Source: Cyanobacteria bacterium FACHB-63
Lineage (GTDB): Bacteria > Cyanobacteriota > Cyanobacteriia > Leptolyngbyales > Leptolyngbyaceae
Assembly: GCA_014695255.1 (NCBI GenBank)
Contig: JACJNX010000061.1
Span: forward strand, 310,001 to 374,000
DNA length: 64,000 nt
Direction: 5' to 3'
Below are positions 34,043 through 42,508 of the stretch, in pieces (position 1 is the stretch's first letter; each line of letters begins with the position of its first letter). The notes beneath the pieces were generated by a model. The model saw nothing but the letters and a program-made list of their open reading frames with translations. It made no database searches and was not told the origin of the DNA. Position numbers and translations under genes: made by a program.

Positions 34043-35092
34043 ATGAATGACGGAATTGAGTTGTTGCGATCGCATCGAGATCGCTTATTTGAATTAATTG
34101 ATCGATTTTCTGAAGCGACTGTATTAGTGGTCGGAGATTTGACACTGGATGAATTTCTCAGGGGTGAAGTCGAACGAGTCTCACGGGAAGCTCCGGTGCT
34201 GATTCTCCGCCACGAAGAAACGCAGCAAATTCCGGGTGGAGGTGCAAATGCCATCTACAATTTTGCGCGATTGGGAGCGACCGTTAAAGCGGCGGGACTC
34301 CTCGGAAAGGATATTCAAGGGCAAGCCTTAGCACAACTGTTAGAAGCAGCAGGAGTTGATCTAGAAGGGATTGTTTGGGAGGTCGATCGACCCACTGTAA
34401 CCAAAACTCGAATTACAGGACACTCGCGTCAGTCTGTAACTCAGCAAATTGTGAGAATTGATCGCAAATCGAATGCGTTACCCGCGCTTGAACTTCAACA
34501 ACAGTTAGCGGCTTATATTCGGGATCAGATTGATCACGTTGATGCGATCGTTTGCTCGGATTACGGCGATGGGACGCTAACGCAACCTGTGATCGAAGCG
34601 GCATTAGAGCATCCGAGAACGATCGTTGATTCGCAAAAGCAGATTCCGCGCTATCAGGATGCAATGATTTTTACGCCCAACTTACCCGAAGCAGAGTTAG
34701 CCGTTGGATATGCGATCGACAATGCTGCATCGCTGTCTAGAGCGGGACGAGATTTACTCCGATTAACACACGCGCAATACATTCTGATCACACGCGGCGA
34801 ACAGGGGATGACATTGTTCGATCGTTCTGGCAACGAGCAGCATATTCCCGCTTTCAATCGCACAAAGGTTTTTGATGTGACTGGAGCTGGAGATACGGTT
34901 GTCGCTGCGTTAACACTTGGACTAATTGCAGGCGCAACAGTTTGGGAAGCAGTGGTGTTAGGAAATTTAGCAGCAAGTATTGTCGTAAGACGATTCGGAA
35001 CGACAACGACGACGACAACGGAAATGAAAACAGCATTAGAAACGATGATTGAACGATCGGAGCTTGAAATCGTAGCATTCAACAATCACTAA
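34043..35092 (+). CDS. PfkB-family sugar kinase (HldE/RfaE kinase-domain-like)
   Basis: Ribokinase-fold kinase, 349 aa. Closest in pattern to the heptose 7-phosphate kinase half of HldE: VLVVGDLTLDEFLRGEVERVSREAPVLILR, PGGGANAIYNFARLGA, and the DVTGAGDTVVAAL active-site loop with catalytic Asp. The nucleotidyltransferase half of HldE is absent. ATG 34043 is used instead of TTG 34037. A stretch of consecutive Thr codons (TTTTTTE) near residue 325 is a small low-complexity patch. Role probably in LPS or polysaccharide heptose supply, but the substrate is not certain. Confidence 0.85.
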   Translation: MNDGIELLRSHRDRLFELIDRFSEATVLVVGDLTLDEFLRGEVERVSREAPVLILRHEETQQIPGGGANAIYNFARLGATVKAAGLLGKDIQGQALAQLLEAAGVDLEGIVWEVDRPTVTKTRITGHSRQSVTQQIVRIDRKSNALPALELQQQLAAYIRDQIDHVDAIVCSDYGDGTLTQPVIEAALEHPRTIVDSQKQIPRYQDAMIFTPNLPEAELAVGYAIDNAASLSRAGRDLLRLTHAQYILITRGEQGMTLFDRSGNEQHIPAFNRTKVFDVTGAGDTVVAALTLGLIAGATVWEAVVLGNLAASIVVRRFGTTTTTTTEMKTALETMIERSELEIVAFNNH

Positions 35093-35203
35093 ATCTCGCG
35101 TAGTAATGGAATATTCAAGCATCGTTCGGTATGGTTGCCCAGTCTTCATCAGAAATCTGAGCGTCAATCTCAGCAACACTCTTCCAAATTCGATCTTTTC
35201 GGA

Positions 35204-36928
35204 TCAATTCGCCTTATTAGGGTTAGAGGATTGTTGAAGATTAGATTCATTCTCATTGCCGTCAAACTCATTGCGGTCAAAAATCTCGTCGTCGATCGCA
35301 CCCCGCACCGAGAAAGCCTGTTGCGGAATGGCGATCGAGATGCCTTCCGCATCCAGCGCTCGCTTTAATCGCTTCCGAAATTCGCGCCCTACGTACCATT
35401 GCTGCAACGGTTGAGTTTTGATCCAAATTCGGATTGTGACTCCTTCGTTGCTGATATTCTCAACCCCTAAAACTTGAGGTGTTTCTAATATCTTGGTTTC
35501 CCAGTTTGGGTCTTGGCTGATCTCCTGTCCAACTTTTTCGATTAAGTGAATCGCTTGATCGACGTTGGCATCAAACGCGATCGCGATCGACAAATCAACC
35601 CGCGACCAATCCTTAGAAAGATTCTCAACGATCGAAATCGCACTGTTTGGAATCGTAATTAATCGCCCTTCTGAATTGCGAATCTGCGTAATTCTTAAGC
35701 TAATAGATTCAACAAATCCGGACATCGTTCCAACTTGGATCACATCTCCGACTGCGTACTGATCTTCTAACAGAATCAGAAATCCATTAATTACATCCTT
35801 GATCAAATTCTGGGATGCTAAAGAGATGCCAAGCCCAATAATTCCCGCACCTGCTAATAATGGCAAAACTTGAATTCCAAGAATCGATAAGATAGTAATC
35901 AAACTAATGCTAATCCAAATCAGTGTAGATAAGCCTTTTACAACGCGAGAGAAAGTCGTGACACGCAGCGCCACTCGTTGAGAAACATCCGGCGCAGATT
36001 GCTGCGGAATATCAAGCGCGATAAAAAGACGATCGATCAGTATTTCACTAAATCGAATTGCTAAATAGGTCAGAACAATGATTCCTAGTACCTTTAACGG
36101 AGTCGAAAGCACAAGCGGCTGAAGCGATCGCGTTTGCGGAAACAGCCCTAAAATCGTATATCCACCCGTTGCCCAAAGGATGACCTGCACAAGCTGCAGC
36201 GATCGTCGGCGCACATCTTTCATTGTGCGTTGCTGACGATTGGCTAACTGTTGCTTCACTATTAACTGAGTGCGAGAACTTGCCATTTCAGGCGTGTTGG
36301 GTGGCACTTCAGAAAAGGGTAATGCTTCGGTGTGCGGGTGTCTTTGCTGCTTGCGGAGGTAAGCCTGCAAGCGAGAGACAAACCAACTTAAAGCAAACAC
36401 ACCGAACACAATCGCGATCGCTCTCCCTGCCTGTTGTGCAATAAATTCAGGTTGCCGTTCGCGCTGTGCCTGAATCAGACCCTCTCGAATAATTTGCGTC
36501 AGGTTTTCTGCATAAGCCGTCGGATCTTGTCCTTGCAGTTGAGCATCAAGCGTGGTCACAGTCATGAGATACTGACCATTCACAGTAATCACAGGCAGAT
36601 TACTGCTGGTGTCGATCGTAGCGGTGACTTGAGGTGCAGCCGCGCTGGGTTGGTTTGCGAGGCGCTGTAGCGTTGCTTCGATGCCTTGCACTCGGACTTG
36701 AATCGCGCTGGTTTGATTCGGCTGGCTCGTTCCACTATTTGCTGGAACTGCAACCTGAAACAGTTCTCGTCCATCTAGACGAACTGGAGCCGTTCTGACC
36801 TCGGTATTGCTAAATTGCGGGAGTTCCAGTTTTGGACTGGGTAAAACAGGATTCTGCGCTAGAGCCGAAGAACTCAACATCAGTAAGATGCTTAAGACAA
36901 CCGTGAAGATAAACCTGCGCGATCGCAA
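35204..36928 (-). CDS. MscS-family mechanosensitive channel
   Basis: 574-aa channel of the MscS family with an N-terminal signal peptide (VVLSILLMLSSSALA) and a periplasmic domain of about 150 residues, larger than E. coli MscS. Membrane helices follow, then the pore helix LLAGAGIIGLGISLASQNLIKDVINGFLILLEDQYAVGDVI with the Gly/Ala packing pattern, and the cytosolic beta domain (ITIPNSAI). The start is TTG 36926-36928: GGAGGTG lies four bases upstream on the minus strand and there is no better ATG. Acidic/Asn-rich C-terminal tail. Protects against hypo-osmotic shock. Confidence 0.9.
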   Translation of the reverse strand: MRSRRFIFTVVLSILLMLSSSALAQNPVLPSPKLELPQFSNTEVRTAPVRLDGRELFQVAVPANSGTSQPNQTSAIQVRVQGIEATLQRLANQPSAAAPQVTATIDTSSNLPVITVNGQYLMTVTTLDAQLQGQDPTAYAENLTQIIREGLIQAQRERQPEFIAQQAGRAIAIVFGVFALSWFVSRLQAYLRKQQRHPHTEALPFSEVPPNTPEMASSRTQLIVKQQLANRQQRTMKDVRRRSLQLVQVILWATGGYTILGLFPQTRSLQPLVLSTPLKVLGIIVLTYLAIRFSEILIDRLFIALDIPQQSAPDVSQRVALRVTTFSRVVKGLSTLIWISISLITILSILGIQVLPLLAGAGIIGLGISLASQNLIKDVINGFLILLEDQYAVGDVIQVGTMSGFVESISLRITQIRNSEGRLITIPNSAISIVENLSKDWSRVDLSIAIAFDANVDQAIHLIEKVGQEISQDPNWETKILETPQVLGVENISNEGVTIRIWIKTQPLQQWYVGREFRKRLKRALDAEGISIAIPQQAFSVRGAIDDEIFDRNEFDGNENESNLQQSSNPNKAN

Positions 36929-37017
36929 TTCACACCTCCTTTTGATTTGTCAGTCGAGGATTTTAGCGAAGCGGCTGTGGCGATCGTCTCTCCACTGCGG
37001 TAGAAGTGCAAAAACAA

Positions 37018-37045
37018 ACGCCTCCTGAAGATCTTCAGGAGGCGT
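37018..37045 (-). terminator. Intrinsic terminator after DAHP synthase
   Basis: Perfect 28-bp palindrome (14-bp arms) followed on the minus strand by TTTGTTTTTG. It lies 21 bases past the DAHP synthase stop and separates it from the mscS-like gene. Confidence 0.85.
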
Positions 37046-37065
37046 AAGATTTCAGCCGATCTGAC

Positions 37066-38127
37066 CTAAACGGCGATGGGTTGACGTTGTTCTGTCCAAC
37101 GTCCGAGGGGTTTACCGACGATCGCAAGTTGCTTCATCAGTTGATCAAACTGATCTGGGGTGAGCGATTGCGGTCCATCCGATAAGGCTTTCTTCGGATT
37201 CGGGTGAACTTCGATCATCAGCGAATCGGTTCCGGCTGCAACCGATGCCATTGCCATTGCAGGAACGTACTCAGCGCGTCCGGTTCCGTGACTTGGATCA
37301 ATCATGATGGGCAGGTGAGTCAACGTTCTGAGAACGGGGATCGCTGCGAGGTCTAAAGTATTTCGGGCGTATTCACGATCGAAGGTACGAATTCCACGTT
37401 CACACAGAATCACGTTCGGATTTCCGGCGGCAAGGATGTATTCTGCTGCCATCAGCCAATCTTCGATCGTCGCTGCCATTCCCCGCTTCAGCAAAATCGG
37501 CTTGTCCTGAGCGCCAACTTTCTTCAACAGCGAGAAGTTTTGCATATTGCGTGCGCCGATCTGAATCACGTCAGCCACTTCTGCCAACGGTTCTAGATCT
37601 GCGGCATCCATCAATTCCGTAATGATCCCCAATCCGGTTGCTTCACGCGCTGCCGCAAGCAAACCGAGTGCGCTTTCTCCGTGTCCTTGGAATGCGTAGG
37701 GAGAAGTCCGGGGCTTGAATGCGCCGCCTCTGAGGAACTGTGCGCCTGCTGCTTTGACGCGACGAGCCGTTTCGATGATCATCTCTTCGTTTTCGACCGA
37801 GCAAGGACCTGCGACCGTGACGATCGGGTGATTCTCACCGATGTAAACGACACCATTCGGAGTTGAAATCGGAACTTCGCTGGCTTCACCGTGACGATAC
37901 TCGCGGCTTGCCCGCTTAAACGGTTGCTCAACTCGTAAAACCTGCTCGATCCAATCGCTAGATTCTTGAATCTGGAGTGGCTCCATCTCAGCCGTGTCAC
38001 CGACTAAGCCAATCACAACTTTATGCTTTCCAACAATCTTTTCGGGAGAGAGTCCCCAAGTCGAGAACTCTTCGGTGAGACGGGCGATTTCGGCTTCCGG
38101 GGAGCCGACTTTCATAACCACAATCAT
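37066..38127 (-). CDS. aroF: 3-deoxy-7-phosphoheptulonate synthase (DAHP synthase)
   Basis: First enzyme of the shikimate pathway, condensing PEP and erythrose 4-phosphate. 353 aa. The N-terminal 90 residues are a ferredoxin-like regulatory domain (MIVVMKVGSPEAEIARLTE, IGLVGDT) as in the Thermotoga-type class I-beta enzymes. The barrel has VAGPCSVENEEM, LRGGAFKPRTSPYAFQG, DVIQIGARNMQNF, PILLKRGMAATIEDWL, LCERGIRTF, PIMIDPSHGTG (metal His) and MIEVHPNP. Feedback inhibition by an aromatic amino acid through the N-domain is likely. 102 bp downstream of the PAM68 gene. Confidence 0.95.
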   Translation of the reverse strand: MIVVMKVGSPEAEIARLTEEFSTWGLSPEKIVGKHKVVIGLVGDTAEMEPLQIQESSDWIEQVLRVEQPFKRASREYRHGEASEVPISTPNGVVYIGENHPIVTVAGPCSVENEEMIIETARRVKAAGAQFLRGGAFKPRTSPYAFQGHGESALGLLAAAREATGLGIITELMDAADLEPLAEVADVIQIGARNMQNFSLLKKVGAQDKPILLKRGMAATIEDWLMAAEYILAAGNPNVILCERGIRTFDREYARNTLDLAAIPVLRTLTHLPIMIDPSHGTGRAEYVPAMAMASVAAGTDSLMIEVHPNPKKALSDGPQSLTPDQFDQLMKQLAIVGKPLGRWTEQRQPIAV

Positions 38128-38229
38128 GTTAAACGTTCCTGCTGAATGTGTTGATTTCTGTGCCGATCGAGCAGTGGGCTGCCCGGATCAGTCTGCTGTA
38201 AATTAATCGTACCGTACTCGATCGAATCC

Positions 38230-38763
38230 CTAATTCTGGCTGCGTTTTTGGCGCTGCTGCTCACGGGCTTCTTTCCAGGCTCCGGTCAGTCGTCCAAAGT
38301 TGGTCGAGAATTCGCTGGCTCCAACAATTCCTCCAACGCGGTCTTCGTCCCACGAGGCTGAAAGAATGCCGTAGGACAATCCAACCACCCCTAATCCAAA
38401 AAAGAGCATACTCACAAGCACGACCGCAGTGTTCGGCAGTTTGTAAATGCCTTGGGTCACGATGAAATAGCTGACCACAAATGTAGCGATGCCCAGTGTC
38501 GTCGGAACTCCGCAAAAGAATGCCATCCGCCGTGCCATGCGCCGACTGACTACTTCAGGTACAGCAAGCGCTTCGCGGGTGGGAGCGGGAGCAGGAGCCT
38601 TTTTCGGAGAAGATTTGGGGCGCTTCTCGATTAAGGCTGGCTTTGCTTCCTTTGCGGGAGTGTTCGCGGGTTCGGGCGCGGGTTTTGCGGATGACTTCGC
38701 TTTCTTGCGTCCTGGCTCGAATGGAAGTCGCTCTGAGTTGGAATCAGGGGCGTTATCGGGCAT
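38230..38763 (-). CDS. PAM68 family photosystem II assembly protein
   Basis: Thylakoid membrane protein of the PAM68/DUF3464 family, involved in photosystem II assembly and cotranslational insertion of antenna proteins in plants and cyanobacteria. 177 aa. Residues 1-75 are a Pro/Ala/Lys-rich disordered tail; then VVSRRMARRMAFFCGVPTTLG, two membrane helices (GIATFVVSYFIVTQGI; VVLVSMLFFGLGVVGLSYGILSASWDED) and the conserved end GASEFSTNFGRLTGAWKEARE. Begins 4 bp after the rpsO stop, so the two form an operon, as in other cyanobacteria. Confidence 0.92.
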   Translation of the reverse strand: MPDNAPDSNSERLPFEPGRKKAKSSAKPAPEPANTPAKEAKPALIEKRPKSSPKKAPAPAPTREALAVPEVVSRRMARRMAFFCGVPTTLGIATFVVSYFIVTQGIYKLPNTAVVLVSMLFFGLGVVGLSYGILSASWDEDRVGGIVGASEFSTNFGRLTGAWKEAREQQRQKRSQN

Positions 38764-38767
38764 GGAT

Positions 38768-39037
38768 TTAACCCCGGATACCGAGACGGGTAATCAGAGC
38801 GCGGTAGCGATCGGTATCACCTTTTTGGATGTAGGCAAGAAGACGCTTACGCTGACCGATCATTTTCAGCAGTCCGGTGCGGGAAGCGTGGTCTTTTTTG
38901 TTGCTTCTCAGATGCAGGCTGAGCTTGTTGATGCGCTCGGTAAGCATTGCCACTTGCACGTCTGCCGATCCGGTGTCGGTTTCGTGAACTTGATATTGGC
39001 TAATAATTTCTTGTTTGCGTTCTTGTACCAGTGCCAT
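38768..39037 (-). CDS. rpsO: 30S ribosomal protein S15
   Basis: uS15, 89 aa, binds 16S rRNA central domain early in 30S assembly. [70 protein letters not shown] is canonical. Start ATG 39037; 17 extra upstream codons are rejected. Promoter region is the 142 bp before it, which also contains a short inverted repeat. Confidence 0.98.
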   Translation of the reverse strand: MALVQERKQEIISQYQVHETDTGSADVQVAMLTERINKLSLHLRSNKKDHASRTGLLKMIGQRKRLLAYIQKGDTDRYRALITRLGIRG

Positions 39038-39124
39038 TGAGAGTTTGTCCTGAATTGCGATGAATACGGCAGTTTTTAATATTATCACAGCAATTCGAGG
39101 GAGCGGTAAGGGAAATTTTGGGGA

Positions 39125-39165
39125 GTAGGGAGTAGAGGAGCGAAATTAATCCCCCTACTCCCTAC
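39125..39165. repeat. Inverted repeat with GGGAGTA-type sequence
   Basis: GTAGGGAGTAG (39125-39135) pairs with CTACTCCCTAC (39155-39165) over a 19-base loop. The sequence type GGGAGTAGGGAGTAG occurs as dispersed intergenic DNA in cyanobacteria. It may act as terminator for the amylase gene upstream on the minus strand. Confidence 0.5.
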
Positions 39166-39179
39166 CTCAATTTCTTATC

Positions 39180-40832
39180 TCATTGACTTAACAGAACTTT
39201 TGCGCTGAAGCTGGGAAGGTCGATCGCGGTTCTCCCCTCCGTTACTTCGATTTCGCTGCCATTGTTCCAGTCTCGCCAGCAGCAATCAGTTGGAAAATTC
39301 TCGATCGCATAGTTCTCATAAGTTTGATCAAAGAAATTTGCGACCACAATGATTCTTTCGCCCTGATCGTTCCAGCGCACATACGCCAAAACTTTATCGT
39401 CTAGATGCTCGAAGAAAAATTCGATATTGTCGGTGCGGAGCGAGGATCTTTCGTGACGAAGCGCGATCGCTCGCTTGTAGAACTCAAATAAATCGCGATT
39501 GTGGTCGAGCAGCGACCAATCTAATTGGTTCGGCTCTAGGGTTGTTTGTGTCTTGTGTGTTGCTTGTCCGAATTCATCACCCATCCAGATCATGGGAATA
39601 CCCAGAGCAGTAAGCTGAAGAATCACGCCGAATTTGACGCGATCGAAGGCAGGTTGATCAAAAATGCCAACATCGCCCAGTTCAACGATCATGTGTTCGC
39701 GATCGTGAGTTGCTAAATAGTTAATCACTGCTGTTGCTTCAGCGTACCCTTGTTGACGGGCATCGATCGCCTTTTTCAGTTCCTCTAAATCGACAGATTG
39801 ACCGATGAGTGCATCTTTGAGAAAGTAGCGGAAGCTTTCATGCCAGCAAGCATCAAACACACCTTTGGGTTTGCAAACTTCACTGGTATCGGGGATATGT
39901 TCTGCAATTTGATAAAAAGGTTTGTCTTTGACTTCAAGTTGTTCAAATAACCAGCCAAAGAATTCGTAATTTGCAATCTGGCGGACTGCATCATAGCGAA
40001 TGCCGTCGATGTGATATTCACGAATCCAGAATTGCACTACATCGCGGATAAAATTCCAGGTCGGGCGAATGTTGCGATCGCTGTCGTAATTTTCGTAGCT
40101 CAGTTCAGGACCCCAATAATTTGCATCATCTTCGGGATAATGCCGATCGTGGTAGTACCAATAGTCACGATCGATTTTCAACAACGGACTTTCTTCGTTT
40201 GTGTGATTAAAAATGCAATCAATCAAAACCCGAATTCCGCGACCGTGACATTCATCGATCAACCGCTTAAAGTCTTCGGGTTTGCCGTAGCTGCTTTCAA
40301 GTGCGAAAAAGTGAAGCGGCATATAGCCCCAGCGATAGTCGCCATCGTATTCGGTGACTGGCATGAGCGCGATCGCATTAATTCCCAATTCGCTTAAGTG
40401 ACCGAGCTTCTCTAGAACTTGCTTAAATTTAGTCGGATCAGAAATATCAGTGCCTTTGCCGCAAAAATCTGCAATGTGCATTTCGTAGAGAATCACATCC
40501 CGATTTTCGGGAAGTGGTTGCTGATCATGTTGCCATACATAGGCATCTAAAATTCTTTGTCCGTCTTTTATTCTTACAATTCCATTCTCTGTTTTACGAT
40601 CCATCTCCGTCATGTACGGATCGTTTGTCTCAACCCATTGTCCTTGCAGTTCGGGACTGTTTGATTTTACGCGCAGTTTGTATTGATATTGTCCATCTTC
40701 GAGATCGACTTGTACCCGAAAGAACCCATCCTCGCCCTTTTGCATCGGAATGTCTTCTTGCGAAAAAGAACCAATCAGATGAACCGCTTCGTTTCGTGGA
40801 GCGAACACCTTAAATTCGATCGGGCTACTCAT
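39180..40832 (-). CDS. GH13 alpha-amylase family glycoside hydrolase with CBM48-like N-domain
   Basis: 550-aa cytosolic enzyme (no signal peptide). The first 100 residues form a CBM48-like beta domain (FKVFAPRNEAVHLIGSFS). GH13 regions: DVILYEMHIADF, region I LIDCIFNHTN, region II GIRYDAVRQI (nucleophile Asp), region III QIAEHIPD (acid/base Glu), region IV NYLATHDREH (third Asp), then a C-terminal beta domain. The Asp after His in region IV is followed by REH, unusual. Probable role in glycogen or malto-oligosaccharide metabolism; bond specificity (hydrolase, branching or debranching) cannot be settled. Confidence 0.88.
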   Translation of the reverse strand: MSSPIEFKVFAPRNEAVHLIGSFSQEDIPMQKGEDGFFRVQVDLEDGQYQYKLRVKSNSPELQGQWVETNDPYMTEMDRKTENGIVRIKDGQRILDAYVWQHDQQPLPENRDVILYEMHIADFCGKGTDISDPTKFKQVLEKLGHLSELGINAIALMPVTEYDGDYRWGYMPLHFFALESSYGKPEDFKRLIDECHGRGIRVLIDCIFNHTNEESPLLKIDRDYWYYHDRHYPEDDANYWGPELSYENYDSDRNIRPTWNFIRDVVQFWIREYHIDGIRYDAVRQIANYEFFGWLFEQLEVKDKPFYQIAEHIPDTSEVCKPKGVFDACWHESFRYFLKDALIGQSVDLEELKKAIDARQQGYAEATAVINYLATHDREHMIVELGDVGIFDQPAFDRVKFGVILQLTALGIPMIWMGDEFGQATHKTQTTLEPNQLDWSLLDHNRDLFEFYKRAIALRHERSSLRTDNIEFFFEHLDDKVLAYVRWNDQGERIIVVANFFDQTYENYAIENFPTDCCWRDWNNGSEIEVTEGRTAIDLPSFSAKVLLSQ

Positions 40833-41064
40833 AAAAATAAATGGTAAAACTGTATTGTCTGAAAAGTATTACTGTTCTAAAACTGTTCGTGCATCTGACC
40901 ACTGAAGGACTTTTATCGGCTTGCTAACTATCCACAGATAGGTCTTCTATCAACAGGCAGAGATCAAATAGTTCGCATTCATAGTATTATAGAAAGCCAT
41001 TTGATCCTTGAATTTGTCCTTACGCTCCACGCCCGATCGTATCTAGACCTTAGTGGCTAACTCA

Positions 41065-42492
41065 ATGAACGGCGAAGAAACTAATCGAGATCTGACGCTT
41101 CAGACTTCTACCGAAACCCCTCCAGAGCGAAAACCTCCCCGTTGGCGACGATTTCTGGTTCCTGCTTTGATTGGAACTGCGATCGTCGGTGGATTGGGCT
41201 GGATTCTGTTTAATCGGCTAATTCTGCCGATCATGATTGCTAGTCAGATGAAACCGCAAGCGACTCCCGTACCGCTTGCAAATCCAAAAGCAGGGATGAT
41301 CGAGGATAGCTCTGACTATGCCGCTAGCCTCGATTCCCGCCAGTCGGTGACATTGCAGCCAAGAGTCTCCGGGCAAGTTGCGGCGATTTTTGTGCGACCC
41401 GGACAGCGAGTGGAAGCTGGGCAACCCTTAATTCAGATTGATTCAGCCGAACAACGCGCCCAGCTTGCGAGTCGGCAGTCTGCGACACAAACCGCTGAGG
41501 CTGAGGTGGAATCGGCACGAGCAGATGTCGCTAGCGCCAATGAAACCTTACGATCGCTTGATGCTCGACGCGCTACAGCCGAATCAAATGTGCGACTAGC
41601 GCAACAAGAATACAACCGCTTTGTGCAGCTGCAAAAAGAAGGCGCAACCAGTCAGCAAGTCGTGGAGCAGCGATTAAATGCGCTGCAAACGGCTCAATCT
41701 GCTCTCAGAGAAGCCAGTGCAGAGCTCGCTGCTCAACGTGCCGCCATTCAACGGGCAGCCACGGTCGTTGCTCGAAATCAACGAGCTGTCGAACAGGCGC
41801 AAGCGAATACGGCTGAAGGTGCTGCCCAGTTACAGAATTTCACGATTACGGCTCCGTTTGCAGGCACGATCGGGGACATTCCTGTGAAAGTGGGTGATAC
41901 GGTGAGCAATACCAGTCAGCTACTCAACGTCACGCAAAACCAACAGCTAGAAATTCAGATTCAAATCCCTCTAGAGCGAGCTTCCGCACTGAAGACGGGA
42001 TTACCCGTCAAGCTGCTGAACGACAAAGATCAGCCGATTCAAACTGGGCAAATTTCCTTTGTTGCACCGAATGTTGATCCGACGACGCAATCTGTACTGA
42101 CGAAAGCGCGATTTGCAAATGTTGGAAATCTACGAACTTCGCAATTTGTCAGAGCGAGAGTGGTTTGGGCGACTCGTCCAGGTGTGCTAGTCCCGACCAC
42201 AGCAATTTCGCGCTTAGGCGGAAGAGATTTTCTGTTTGTGGCGGCTCCGTTTAATGCTTCAGGTTGCGATGCTCCGGCGGCTCCTAGAGACGGTGGAAAA
42301 ATTGAAGTGACTCCCGATCAATTAGTCGCGGCGCAAAAGCCAATTCAGCTAGGCAGAATTATCGGCAACGACCAAGAAGTGCGCGAAGGAGTCACAGCCA
42401 ACGATCGCATCGTGACTTCTGGAATTCTACAACTGCAAAACTGTGCACCGATCGCAGATGCCGCACAGATTCAGCGTCCACCTTCACCTTAG
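41065..42492 (+). CDS. RND efflux pump periplasmic adaptor subunit
   Basis: Membrane fusion protein linking an RND pump to an outer membrane channel. 475 aa. One N-terminal helix (FLVPALIGTAIVGGLGWILF), then barrel-sandwich part (VTLQPRVSGQVAAIFVRPGQRVEAGQPLIQID), a long alpha-hairpin of two coiled coils (about 120-245), the second sandwich half (FTITAPFAGTIGDIPVKVGDTVS) and beta-barrel. ATG 41065 is used; GTG 41053 is possible. 16 bp before the pump gene, same operon. No TolC-like gene adjacent. Confidence 0.92.
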   Translation: MNGEETNRDLTLQTSTETPPERKPPRWRRFLVPALIGTAIVGGLGWILFNRLILPIMIASQMKPQATPVPLANPKAGMIEDSSDYAASLDSRQSVTLQPRVSGQVAAIFVRPGQRVEAGQPLIQIDSAEQRAQLASRQSATQTAEAEVESARADVASANETLRSLDARRATAESNVRLAQQEYNRFVQLQKEGATSQQVVEQRLNALQTAQSALREASAELAAQRAAIQRAATVVARNQRAVEQAQANTAEGAAQLQNFTITAPFAGTIGDIPVKVGDTVSNTSQLLNVTQNQQLEIQIQIPLERASALKTGLPVKLLNDKDQPIQTGQISFVAPNVDPTTQSVLTKARFANVGNLRTSQFVRARVVWATRPGVLVPTTAISRLGGRDFLFVAAPFNASGCDAPAAPRDGGKIEVTPDQLVAAQKPIQLGRIIGNDQEVREGVTANDRIVTSGILQLQNCAPIADAAQIQRPPSP

Positions 42493-42508
42493 CCAATGGC
42501 GCTAATTT

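Noticed and set aside
40928-40936. CTATCCACA as a DnaA box
   Set aside because: One mismatch to the consensus, a single copy, no neighbouring boxes and no dnaA or dnaN gene; not an origin.
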